Below, in pieces: positions 10,901 through 21,126 of a DNA stretch of 64,000 nucleotides. Below the pieces are notes generated by a model. That model had not been told where the DNA came from. It ran no database searches and worked only from the letters and a program-made list of their open reading frames with translations. Origin of the DNA: Nematostella vectensis (lineage: Eukaryota > Cnidaria > Anthozoa > Actiniaria > Edwardsiidae); contig NC_064044.1 in the NCBI RefSeq assembly GCF_932526225.1, forward strand, positions 2,795,001-2,859,000. The letters are read 5' to 3'. The position numbers and the translations under genes are program-made. The first letter of the stretch is position 1; the number at the start of each line of letters is the position of its first letter.

Positions 10901-13900
10901 AATATTTTATCATTGAGAGCTTATTTTTGTTATGATTTTGGGGAAGATTCAAAAAGCACTTTTTATTTAGAGTTAAAACGGATTTTCAAAAAAAAAGTGC
11001 TTCCCCCGAATAGGCCCCTTGGTGCATTAAAAACTTTATAAGCGCCGCGGCGCTTTTTCAAACATTACGGTATCAGAGGCGGATCCAGGATTTCAAAATG
11101 GGGGGGGGGGGGGGGGGTAATGGTCGGATGGACGGCTTATAACTGATCCAGTGCCCCTTCAATACTTCACGCTAAATAGGTCGAGCATTTATTTTCTTCA
11201 AACAAAGTGACTTTTCGATTTTTTTTACTCAAAAAGGTGGGAGTGGATATCCATCAACCCCCCCCCCCCCCCCCCCCCTGTATCTACCCCTGGGTATACT
11301 ATGGCGGTATACTAACATTACATGCATATTGACAAGGTCTTATAAGGGAGCAAGTGGCTTTTATTAGAGCTCCAAGCATTTCGTTTAAAAATTTCAGTCC
11401 GTCTGAGGGGGACATACAGGACCCCGTGATCTCCTGGTTCCTCAACTGACAACAGCTTATCAGCAGCTAACGTCCTTTACGTCCCTTACATTATCTCATA
11501 GAACGCTTAGTGTATAATGATTCGCCATGCAGACACTATATACCCTTATGTCCCACACAATTCTGAAGCTTTGCTATCAGATGACATCTTTACTTTATAT
11601 CTAGGTGAGTAAGGAGCGATACAGCACTGACATTGGCACCATGACCCTCGAGAGCGTTCAATTCAACGACAGAGGGACATACACATGCCAAGCGAAGAAT
11701 TTCATAGGGTCAGCTAGGATCACCTTTGAGCTCATCGTTAACGGCAAGCAGTTTATTTCTTATCTGTTATGGTTTTTGTGGCTGTGTTATTGATACTGAT
11801 TGTGATGGTGCTGATGATAATGGCTGTGCTGGTTGTGATGTTAGTGTTGTTGGTTGTGTTGGCGGTGTCAATGTTGTCGATGGTAGTGGTGATACTGTTT
11901 TGTTCATGACGTTGTTTGTGATGATATATTCAATGTTTGAGGTGATATAATATTTGTGTTGTTGATGTCGATGCTGATGGTCGTGATATATTTAATGTTT
12001 AAGGTGATATAATATTTGTGTTGTTGATGACGATGCTGATGGTCGTGATGTATTCAATGTTTGAGGTGATATAATATTTGTGTTGTTGATGACGATGCTG
12101 ATGGTCGTGATGTATTCAATGTTTGAGGTGATATAATATTTGTGTTGTTGATGACGATGCTAATGGTCGTGATATATTTAATGTTTGAGGTGATAAAATA
12201 TTTGTGTTGTTGATGACGATGCTGATGGTCGTGATATATTTAATGTTTGAGGTGATATAATATTTGTGTTGTTGATGACGATGCTGATGGTCGTGATATA
12301 TTCACGTTTGAGGTGATATAATATTGTTGATGATAATGATGGTGATAATAATGACATGGTTCCGGGCTACGGCCCTAACTTTGTTTACAAAGAGAAATCT
12401 TAAACTGATACCCAGTCGATCATTGCAGTAATTCCGCGGTTCGTCCAGCCACCACCCGTTTATCTCCCTGGCTACATTGGATGGGAGACGACCTTAACTT
12501 GTGACATCTTCGGCTTCCCGCCCCCTCACATTGAGTGGACGCGTGCGCTACAGCAAATACACTCTGGCCGTACCAGGCAAGCAGGCCGAAGGCTTATTAT
12601 CAAGAAGACTGAGCAACAAGACCGTGGCCCGTACATGTGCACAGGGACCAACAAGCTGGGGTCTGTGTTTGCATTGATCGTGTTAACTGTGTATCCTGTT
12701 GGTAAGTAACAGCTAGGGCTGTGTTCACACTGTGTAGCAGTCGGGTGTTTACATTGATCGTGTTAACTGTACATCCTGTTGGTAATTAACACTTGGAGCA
12801 ATGTTCACATTGATCGTGTTAACAGTAAATCCTGTAACAAACAGTTTGGACTGAGTTCACAACTTTGTAACAGTTGGTTCTATGTTTGCACTGGTCGAGT
12901 TGACAGGCCTCATACCATCATCAGTTGGTTCTATGTTTGCACTGGTCGTGTTGACAGGCCTCATACCATCATCAGTTGGTTCTATGTTTGCACTGGTCGA
13001 GTTGACAGGCCTCATACCATCACCAGTTGGTTCTATGTTTGCACTGGTCGAGTTGACAGGCCTCATACCATCATCAGTTGGTTCTATGTTTGCACTGGTC
13101 GTGTTGACAGGCCTCATACCATCACCAGTTGGTTCTATGTTTGCACTGGTCGTGTTGACAGGCCTCATACCATCATCAGTTGGTTCTATGTTTGCACTGG
13201 TCGGGTTGACAGGCCTCATACCATCATCAGTTGGTTCTATGTTTGCACTGGTCGTGTTGACAGGCCTCATACCATCATCAGTTGGTTCTATGTTTGCACT
13301 GGTCGTGTTGACAGGCCTCATACCATCACCAGTTCTTGTTTCCACCTCTAGTGCCGCCTACTATTACCAAATCTCCGCCGCCTGTTGTAACTGTCCAGCG
13401 CAGGGGCGCTACATTGCAATTGACATGCGCAGCACAAGGCTCCCCGACCCCGACCATCGAGTGGAGCAAAGACGGAAGACTCATCTCTACCAATGATTCA
13501 CGAAGTGAAGCAAATACGCGCGAGGGAAGTCTTGTCATGCCCTACTTCCAACCTGAAGACCAAGGGGACTACCAGTGCTTCTTTAGAAACTTCGACAATG
13601 GCACCGCAGAGTTCGTATCACATGTTGGTGAGCTAGTCCAGCTTCTTGGGCTGCTTTTCTATAGAATTTAAAGTGATTTTTTTAGTATCAAATAAACTAA
13701 CTAAATACTTGCTATAAGTTGCTCCATAGATCCCTCAATTTCATTGAGCGGTTACTTGTGGTATGAAATATCAAATCTGAAACGTGGCGAACATTAATAA
13801 GCATAACATACCTCAGTACTTATGTCCTATCCACTCTTAAATAAACAGCATTTTTTTCTATTTTCAATCATCTCTATCTTAGTGTTGATTGGCTGATAAT

Positions 13901-16435
13901 CTCCGTATTTAGTTGCTGATTGGCTTATTATTTATTCTATCCTTAGAATTGATTGGTTGCGGTGATCCTGGGGTCCCGGATGACGGTTACCGCATTGGTA
14001 ATCAGTTTTGGGCAGGAGAGATAGTGACGTATGTCTGTAACCATGGATACAAGCTAGTGGGACCGTCTAGTCGCATGTGTCTTACCTCCGGAAACTGGAG
14101 TGATATCAATACTACTTGTAAGTTGATCCTCCATGGAAGTACTTTGTTCATCACCTGCATCACTACTGCTGTTCGTTGCTGTATTCACTTCAATGCACAG
14201 CACAACACAGCGACCCAATACCTAGTTTATATTCCCACCTCTTACCGCACCTACTACCATGCTACCACAGCAGAGCAGAGCACAACACAACAAGCGTTGT
14301 TTTGGACAATTTCCGATTTTAGATATGTAGTAAGCTCCATTCGGACATTAATCAGTAGTGTCCAACCTTATTTATCCACCCCCACAATACCCTACAGCCG
14401 CACGTGTTAGAAGTGTTGTCAAAAGCATAGCATTCCATCTAGGCGAGTACGCTGGGTGCGCACGCAGCCCCCCCCCCCCCTCCCCTGGAAGCCAAAAAGT
14501 GGGTCATTTATTATTAAGGAATCTTCAAATACTTTGCTTTTTTTATATGATACCTATGGCTGCGCACACCCCTCAGCCAATCTATAAGAGTAATATCTTG
14601 CACGTAATTCGTGGAGCTCTGTTTTGCCATGGTTCTGACAGTGTCATAACCTTTCCTCATCTTCGCCCAAAAACACAATCATTATTTGTCCTGGACCATT
14701 TGGGCTGCAGTTGAATATTGCTGCTTTTTTTCCTTTCAGGTCATATTCAATGTTCGGAGCCAGAACCACTCAACCACGGCCTCATGCGTGGTGATAAATT
14801 TTGGGCCGGAGAGTCTGTCACATACGAGTGTCACCATGGTTACTGGCTGAGGGGAGAGGCCAAGATACAGTGCACAGAAAACGGCACGTGGAGCCATCCG
14901 CAACCAATATGCAAAGGTAACAATGGTCGAGGCACGTGGTCACTTATCCTTATCCCGTCTGAGGTTATAATGAACTTCACAACGGCAAGTGATCATTAAT
15001 CCATATCATGTATGACGTTCTAATGAACTTCACAAAGGCAATGTGATCATTAAAACATTTCACGTGTAAAAGGGACATGATATTGACAACAGCATGTGAT
15101 CATTGAAGGGGCCCAGAATGCTCCCCAAAACTTATTTGCTGACGAAACAATACAAGACCTGCTCTAGGATTCTTAAAATTGAATTAATAGCCTTGGTAAG
15201 GTAAAATGTTAAGATAGGCAACAACATCCACATCTTCAATCTTATCAAGAATCCGCTTGAAAACCTAACATTTTTCATGATTAGGTCAAGAGCTGTACTC
15301 AACAATCCTGCAAAATCAAACCGAGTACTATGCGCTACTAAACGAATGGCTCGCCCCAGTCTGCGCGGTCCCAACGCGATGGGTCACGTGTTACCACGCG
15401 GTCCAGCATGGGTGGTCCGCCAGCACGTTCCACGGACAGTGTGACAACAAGGGTCCTAGTATCACCATCATCAAGGTCGGAGAGTACATTTTTGGTGGCT
15501 ACACGGAAGCCAGCTGGCGTAAGTACACGAGGCTCTAGGAAGTAAAAAAAGGGATGCTCTCGCTAAAGTCTATGGTTATGTCCATAATAAAGTCTATGGT
15601 TTCAAATACAAGATAAGGGTGTTGCTAGTGGTATAATAAGGTGATGGGTTTGATGATAGGTTATAGCAATGATTATGATGGTGATAGTGATGGTGATAAT
15701 GATAATGATGATGACAATGATGATGGTAATGATAAGGTGATGGGTTTGATGATAAGTTATAGCAATGATTATGATGATGATAGTGATGGTGATAATGATA
15801 ATGATGATGACAATGATGATGGTAAAGATAAGGTGATGGGTTTGATGATAGGTTATAGCAATGATTATGATGGTGATAGTGATGGTGATAGTGATAGTGA
15901 TGATGAAAGTAATGATGGTAAGGATTATATATTGGTTATGATGACGTTGTTGATGATGGCGATAGTGGTAAAGATATTAGTAGTGATGATGATGATTGTG
16001 ATTATGCTTATGATGCGACTAGAATGCTGCCGAGCACAGAGGACCTAGGTCCGGAATAATGGTAGCAATGATAAGAAGATTATTAAGATCAATTAGTTAA
16101 TTTCCTGTGTTTTAGATTCTGGAGGATCGTACACAGAAGCACCTAACAGTTTCATATTCTCCTTCAAAAACCATTACAACATCCGCCCCTTCAAGACCAG
16201 AGTGTGGAGACTTTCAAACTCCATATATGGGAATGGTAACTACGGTCCAACGTTTGGTGGCGGGCATGATATTTACCTCGCCAACGACGCCATCAATAAC
16301 GGGAACTCGTACCTTAACTTTGGGCACTCCTATGTACAGATAAGAGGCTATATCGGAGGGGAAGCTCAGAAATTGTTATCTGGAGCTTATAACTTTAGGC
16401 CTGATGACTATGAAGTCTTCATACAGACGACTTAA
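7952..16435 (+). CDS. Type II membrane protein: collagen, 3 Ig, 2 sushi, TLDc (11 exons, about 776 aa)
   Basis: Exons: 7952-8332, 9743-9785, 9868-10056, 10228-10355, 11605-11743, 12429-12701, 13352-13627, 13947-14117, 14740-14916, 15285-15518, 16116-16435. All phases join; most domain boundaries are phase 1. Residues 47-69 are a hydrophobic segment after a basic stretch (type II anchor), followed by a possible furin site near RERQTR (97-102) and a CGEC cysteine cluster. Residues 142-189 are 16 Gly-X-Y triplets. Ig1 is split across exons 4-5 (205-293), Ig2 is exon 6, Ig3 exon 7, and the sushi/CCP modules are exons 8 and 9 (each QFWAGE- or KFWAGE-like). The TLDc domain is exons 10-11 ([29 protein letters not shown]). 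Intron 5 appears to use a GC donor (GCAAGC). Likely a cell-surface or shed recognition protein; ligand unknown. An internal Met at 8060 is an alternative start. Exon 2 (43 nt) is the least certain. Confidence 0.85.
8940..9076. repeat. 43-bp direct repeat, three copies
   Basis: Intron 1 of the collagen-Ig-TLDc gene holds three nearly identical copies of a segment containing CTGTGTGCTGTTTTGGATTC and CTGTGCTATGTGAC. I see no relation to a neighbouring exon. Confidence 0.85.
9628..9705. repeat. 15-16 bp tandem repeat, about five copies
   Basis: Copies of CAGTCACGTAATCAC, with CGTAA/CATAA/CGCAA variation, in intron 1 of the collagen-Ig-TLDc gene, about 40 bp upstream of exon 2. Confidence 0.85.
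11074..11292. mobile_element. hAT-like MITE, decayed copy
   Basis: Starts CAGAGGCGGATCCAGGATTT and ends TGTATCTACCCCTG, so the termini are near-complementary (CAGGGGCGGATCCAGG type). The element at 22101-22318, read in reverse complement, has the same ends and internal similarity (CAAAATGGGG near one end, GGATATCCA near the other), so both belong to one family. This copy has a 17-nt G run and an 18-nt C run near its ends. The TIR motif is of the kind seen in hAT elements, but no clean 8-bp target duplication is visible. It lies in intron 4 of the collagen-Ig-TLDc gene, which interrupts Ig1. Confidence 0.7.
11925..12330. repeat. About 61-bp tandem repeat, six to seven copies
   Basis: Units contain GGTGATATAATATTTGTGTTGTTGAT, interrupted by CGATGCTGATGGTCGTGAT and a TTTAATGTTT segment. 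It lies in intron 5 of the collagen-Ig-TLDc gene, next to simple GAT-rich sequence. No match to a neighbouring exon is seen. Confidence 0.9.
12744..13335. repeat. 51-bp intronic minisatellite derived from exon 6
   Basis: The left end at 12744-12790 copies the 3' end of exon 6 and its donor almost exactly (exon: TTGATCGTGTTAACTGTGTA then CCTGTTGGTAAGTAAC; copy: TTGATCGTGTTAACTGTACA then CCTGTTGGTAATTAAC). A second, more diverged copy follows at about 12800. From about 12870 to 13335 there are nine regular 51-bp units containing ATGTTTGCACTGGTCGTGTT. The array stops about 15 bp before the exon 7 acceptor. Because 51 is a multiple of 3 it is open in several frames on both strands. Confidence 0.9.
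15638..15935. repeat. GAT-rich tandem repeat, about 96 bp by 3
   Basis: Three copies, each starting GGTGATGGGTTTGATGATA and running into GATGGTGATAATGATAATG. It lies in intron 10, between the two TLDc exons. The 135-aa open frame across it is Asp/Asn/Gly-rich low complexity and is not supported as coding. Confidence 0.85.
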
Positions 16436-18003
16436 ATGTTCTTGTACGATCCACGATCTAGGGCTGGAGGAGCTGAAAGTTGGGGGGGGGGGGGGGTTCT
16501 AGAAAACGGTCAGAGATAGTTACGTCTTTTTCGACTGCGTCACGTTGCGTACTTCTTTGTTAATGACGCACGCTGCGACGTCATCTGTGCATCTATTAGA
16601 GGATAGATGCACGCAAAAATGAGATCTATTTGTTAATATCTCTCTGCTGGCACCCGTTCAGCTCTCCTCTTTTGTCAAATGCTCGCTAAGTAGAAACCGG
16701 CCTGCTATCGAAGCTTATCGATTAGAAATGGTAACTGGTACTCATATCAGATTTGGAATCAATTCTTATAAATTTCCGATAGCAATTGTTATAATTGGTC
16801 TCACGCGATAATTGCCACCAGTTATCATTTTTGTCAATCCATTATGGTAGAGGTATTTACCTATAGTACTTGAAATAAGCAAACAGGAAGCATATTAGAT
16901 TTTTGTTGCTGCATTTTGCACATGTTTGAATGACGTTAATATACTAGCAGAAAATGTAGGTCATCATCTTTGTAAGATATTGTTAAGTTTGGATCTGTAT
17001 GGGTCTCATGTATTGGGCGGTCATGAAGATGTGTTTTCGCATCTTGTCGACTCGCACCTATAAAAGCACTGTTCAGTGAAGGCAGGTTACCTAGAAGTAT
17101 TGTTAGAGAATCGTTATGAAATTCTCAATACAATTGACTTTGTGCCTTACATTGTGCTATCTTAAGTTTTTGATGCTCGTGTGAAGTCTGAATCTTCTCC
17201 TCCATTTCTTTTAAGCTTTCGATACTCGAGGTATTACAATCTTTTTATAACTTCATACGTCTCTGGGTGACCTTTGTACTGTTCGGTACAACTAAGACAT
17301 GGAGAATAAACGGTTTCTATAGAGTCCAACAGTCCCTAAGGGGGGTCCTCTGAAATATCCGGTTCGGCCTCTATACCTGTGCACTCACCGAAACGGTTGA
17401 GACCACAGGTAAACCGAGAAGAGTCAACCCCCACTCCCCTCCCCCCGCCTCCGAATTTAAGCCAAAATACAGTGTCCAGTAAAATAAAGGGTAAATTCTC
17501 ACAATATTTTCTGTGGAAAATAGAGAACAATTACCATTAGCAACTCTTCCAAACGTCAGCGGTCCTTTATTCATTCATTCATTCATTTTTTTATTTTTTT
17601 ATTTTTTATCAGTCACATCCTCGAAGAAACTTCCAATAGACACACTGCTTTTACAATTTTGAAATATTTCTCGTGTTCTTTGTTTAAGATAATCGGATAT
17701 TGTTGTTTATTGTTTATTGTTTGTTGGCCGGAAGTAAAGGATATTAAAACGCCGTAGTTAATGCCCGACAGTCGCGAAACGTTCCGAAAGTTCTTAATTG
17801 ATTAAAAAAACCCAGCAAATTGTCGACCTAGTTGAGTTCAAAGTATTCTATATTGCTATATTTGTTGAGAAAGGGCAAGGCAATCTAAATAGCCTATACG
17901 TGTAGCCGCTGACCCGCGAAATATGAGAGGATATTTTGCGACTAAGTGGCACTTAGGAATTTTCTACAAAATGCTGCTAACTAATATCACGGTAAATTTT
18001 CAA

Positions 18004-18105
18004 CCTTGTGAGTTCAGAGTATTCTATATTTGTTTAGTAAGGGCAAGCCAATTCAGAATCGCTTGCTCTTTCTAAACAAATATAAGATAATTTGAACTCA
18101 CAAGG
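18004..18105. mobile_element. Palindromic MITE-like element
   Basis: 102 bp with arms CCTTGTGAGTTCAGAGTATT on the left and the complement ending TTTGAACTCACAAGG on the right. Inner parts also pair (TATTTGTTTAG with CTAAACAAATA, GGGCAAGC with GCTTGCTC). Similar left-arm sequence occurs about 170 bp upstream, suggesting a second, broken copy. No coding capacity. Confidence 0.65.
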
Positions 18106-18463
18106 ATGACATTTTACTGGATTATTTTTTCCGGCTGCGCGCAGGCTAGCATTTAGTCCATTGAGCAGTTGAGAACCTTCCCGGGCCACTGTGGCCCAGT
18201 AGGACCCAGGACGCGCGCAGCTGCCAGCCCCGTTTTCGTCAGCACATACGTTTCTTTATGGGATGGGAGTGAGCCAAATTTTACTAACTGTCACAACTGT
18301 GTAAAATATTTAAAAAAAAGAAAACGCCGAATTAAAAAAAAAACGTTATCCCAAGGACTTTTGACTTGTTATCCGATTTTCTAATAAGGTTCACACGAAC
18401 GACAAAGAACTATATCGACCTTTTGTGTTGTGACTTGTGTTACAGTCCCATGATGCTTCAGTG

Positions 18464-18493
18464 TTTCGCGGGTCTCGTAAAATACGCGCCAAA
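18464..18493. promoter_or_regulatory. Two E2F-like sites upstream of PCLAF
   Basis: TTTCGCGGG at 18464-18472 on the plus strand and TTTGGCGCG on the minus strand (CGCGCCAAA at 18485-18493) both match the E2F consensus TTTSSCGC. They lie about 80-110 bp before the PCLAF start codon, where S-phase E2F control would be expected. Functional use is inferred. Confidence 0.6.
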
Positions 18494-18571
18494 TTTTGAT
18501 CAAGGCTTCGTTCGCTCTACCAAACACCCGCCATATCTCCTACCTTTCTCGAGCCTTTGCGAGTTTACAGG

Positions 18572-20091
18572 ATGGTGAGGACTAAAGCAGACGGCTGTGG
18601 AAGAAAAGGTGGGTGTTTGGTTTCTATTGTCTTTGAGCCTTAGGTTTGAGAAGGGCTTGAGAGACTGACAGTAAACAATACTTAAATATTTTGGTTTTGA
18701 ATGCACCAAAAACTGGAATTCGACTCTGACTAATTTTAGTCTTTAAAAAGACTTCTTCAGGGCAGTCTGCCCTAAAAAAGTATTATTAAAGACGAAACTT
18801 TGGCAGAGTCTAATTCCAGTTTTTGGTGTATTGTATTCATTCTTCTGGTTCACGAATACGACTATTTGGGTTTTTGTATTTATTCTTTTGGTTTTGATTC
18901 ATCACATGGCGTCTAATTGGATGTCCTTTTTCAAACGCTAAGCTCGATAGAAAAATGTCGTCATCATTTTCATCGCCAGAGCCTATATAGGGACTTAAGA
19001 AATAGGGAATCTGGAGAATTTTTTTGTATGTTTGTTGGTTTAGAAAAACAATCTTGGTAAGGCGATTCGAGAAGGGAATGTTCGGGGAAGGGGGAGGGGG
19101 GTTGCTGTTCATCTCCATGCTCATTTTTAAAAAAGTCTTCAAGGGACAGATCTCTGACAGGAGGTAATAGATTCTCCTCCATGCCCATAAATTTAATGAA
19201 ATTTCGCTTATTGTTTACTAACTCAACTGGCTTCCATTTGCAGCTACTTGGCAGTGGTTTGTGATGGTCGCAAATTCTACCGTCAAGTTACTAATTTTGT
19301 GATTTGAATGAAGTATCTGTTGTGCTCTCTCCCTTTAGCTGTTGCTGCTAAGGCACCCCGCAAGCAGGTTGGAGGGGGTTCATCAGGGGGGTGCAGCAGT
19401 GGAGCGGCAATGACTCCTGACAAGTCCTCAGCCGGGGGAGGTAACCAGGTCAGATGGTGGCCAACACCAGAATGGCAAAAAGGTAACATATAAACAACAC
19501 AGATTTAACAACCAAATGGCGTAAGGATAAGTGACACAGATTTAACACCAGAATGGCTAAATGGTAAATGAAAAATAACAACACAGATTTAACAACCAAA
19601 ATGACAAAAAAAATACAAGCAAATTAAAATAAACACAAAAATTAAAATAGCACAAATCTAAATGGCAAAAAGGTAAGTTAGAAACAACACAAATTGAACA
19701 CCCAATGGCGCAAGGATAAATGACACAGATTTAACACCAGGATGGCAAAAAAAGTCTATTAAAAACAGCACAAATTTAACACCAGGATAACAAAATGGTA
19801 CCTTGCTTGTACTATATTTTGCTGGCACTTAATCTTGCGAAAAAGGGTCAGCATATTTTGTGAGAGTTTAATTTTACGATTTGGAGGCAAAGTTATTTCC
19901 TCACAAATTTTTCCTTTTAAACTTACTTTTCTTTACTTCTTGTAGGTGTGGATTCCTTCTTCACAAAGATTGACAAAACAGACCAGTCAAACAAACTAAC
20001 CACTACAAATATGGAAACAGCATCAAGCTCATCAAATGAGAGCACTATAGAATCCACTGCAGACCAAGACATCAAAGAATTAGAAAACTAG
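18572..20091 (+). CDS. PCLAF: PCNA-associated factor PCLAF/PAF15 (three exons, 108 aa)
   Basis: Exons 18572-18608, 19339-19482 and 19946-20091, all junctions phase 1, stop TAG. The N-terminus MVRTKAD matches the conserved start of PAF15, including the lysines that in vertebrates receive monoubiquitin. AVAAKAPRKQV follows. The PCNA-binding region reads PTPEWQKG then VDSFF, giving a PIP box Q59-K-G-V-D-S-F66-F type. The 108 aa length is close to the human 111 aa. The protein binds PCNA at replication forks and is an APC/C substrate in vertebrates. The C-terminal 40 residues are Ser/Thr/Glu-rich and diverged, and a KEN box is not visible. Two E2F-like sites precede it. Intron 2 begins with degenerate copies of the exon 2 end. 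Confidence 0.92.
18704..18880. repeat. Dispersed inverted-repeat element, copy 1
   Basis: CACCAAAAACTGGAATTCGA at the left and its near-complement ending TTCCAGTTTTTGGTG at 18828 bound about 125 bp that include a stem of AAGACTTCTTCAGGGCAGTC type. The right end and the tail (GTATTGTATTCATTCTTCTG) recur at 43085-43200, showing a dispersed family. It lies in PCLAF intron 1. The family name is unknown to me. Confidence 0.65.
19483..19800. repeat. Degenerate repeats derived from the PCLAF exon 2 end
   Basis: About six diverged copies of a segment like ACACAGATTTAACACCAGAA then TGGCAAAAAGGTAA. The TGGCAAAAAGGTAA part equals the exon 2 end plus donor (exon reads CCAACACCAGAATGGCAAAA then AGGTAACA). 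Copies near 19550, 19665 and 19740 keep the CACCAG(A/G)ATGGC and GGTAA-like blocks, giving several decoy donors inside intron 2. Confidence 0.75.
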
Positions 20092-20448
20092 ACCATTCAG
20101 AATGGCTCATGTAACTTAAAGGGCAACAGGCATTTGTGAATACATTTTCACAAGGATATGTAGTTTACATGTTGATAAAAGTTATCCACATTCATTATAC
20201 CCAACAAGCAATGCAAGCAAGTGATATACTTATATACTGTAAAAAAAATTCTCATATTCTAGTGTTTAGCACAAGCCAAGTACAGTATGCTTCTTATTCT
20301 AGTGTATATATTTTCTAGGTTATTTTTCCGTCTGGTGTTGTGAGGAGGAGGGGGGGGGGGGGTTCTGTAACTGCTGTACCATTCACAATAATTATGGTTT
20401 CATAATTCTTTTTTCTAAAGGGTCTAGTAATTTAGCACGATTTTGCTT

Positions 20449-20454
20449 AATAAA
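20449..20454 (+). terminator. PCLAF polyadenylation signal candidate
   Basis: AATAAA 358 bp after the PCLAF stop codon. A second AATAAA at 20761 is also possible. Between the stop and these signals there is an oligo-G run near 20350 and no other gene. Confidence 0.5.
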
Positions 20455-21126
20455 CTGACAGCTGTCCAGTGGTGCATTTTGTCTCACTGGTTAAGTGCAT
20501 CCCCTTTTTGGCATTTTGATTGAACAATTAGGTGATTAAACAATAGGCGAATTGTACTGAGGAATTGTTTCACTTTTAGAGTGGCAAGCTAGTGCATGGT
20601 GGTAAAATTACAACAAAAAATCAATTTGTTATGTGCTTACGAATCTGCAATAAATTTCCTGTTAGAAAGGGCTCATTAGAAGTAGTTCTTTCTATATTTT
20701 TGGGTATGTTGCCCCACCCATGTGTTACATCCCTGATAATAATTACATCTGGAACAATGAAATAAAGAAAGACTTAAAAATATTATAAGCTTTTTTGTTT
20801 TATTTTCCACAATTTTTATAATGTAACAAATTTCCCCATACTTTTACAACCTCGATGGCATGGCCTTGGAGCTGTCTGTGACTTTATCAAAATGTAATTT
20901 TACTATCAGAATAAAATGTAATTTGCGACCCAAAACCAAAGCTGCTCTAAGAATTCTATATGGATTTTTAGTGTAATCTAGGTTTATTTATTGCAAAATT
21001 TGTTTTATTCCATTACACTGTTTGGGTTTCCTGTGGTGTATTTGGAACCCTGGGGCCGAGCGTCTTTCGCTTGACCATGCTGCTCTGTGATTGGTCGGTT
21101 TGGTTCGGCGGGTTGACTCAAAAATT

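Larger units (their letters stand above)
16436..18571. other. Intergenic region between the TLDc gene and PCLAF
   Basis: No gene seen. It contains the presumed 3' UTR of the TLDc gene (with an oligo-G run near 16484), an ATTC/T-rich simple stretch at about 17565-17610, and a palindromic element at 18004-18105. A related partial arm lies at about 17833-17895 (GAGTTCAAAGTATTCTATAT, AGAAAGGGCAAGGC). The last 110 bp hold E2F-like sites for PCLAF. Confidence 0.6.

Noticed and set aside
12779-13496. Long open frames (190, 162 and 204 codons) on both strands
   Set aside because: They come from a 51-bp repeat whose period is a multiple of 3. The region is intron 6 plus exon 7 in the wrong frame.
15641-16048. 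135-codon Asp/Asn/Gly-rich frame
   Set aside because: GAT-rich simple repeat in the intron between the two TLDc exons; no domain and no splice context.
18837-19188. Minus-strand frames of 101 and 72 codons in PCLAF intron 1
   Set aside because: They overlap a dispersed repeat and low-complexity Pro/Ser sequence, with no domain.
21091-21126. Upstream TTG start for FBXO5
   Set aside because: Not a normal eukaryotic start; the first in-frame ATG is at 21127.
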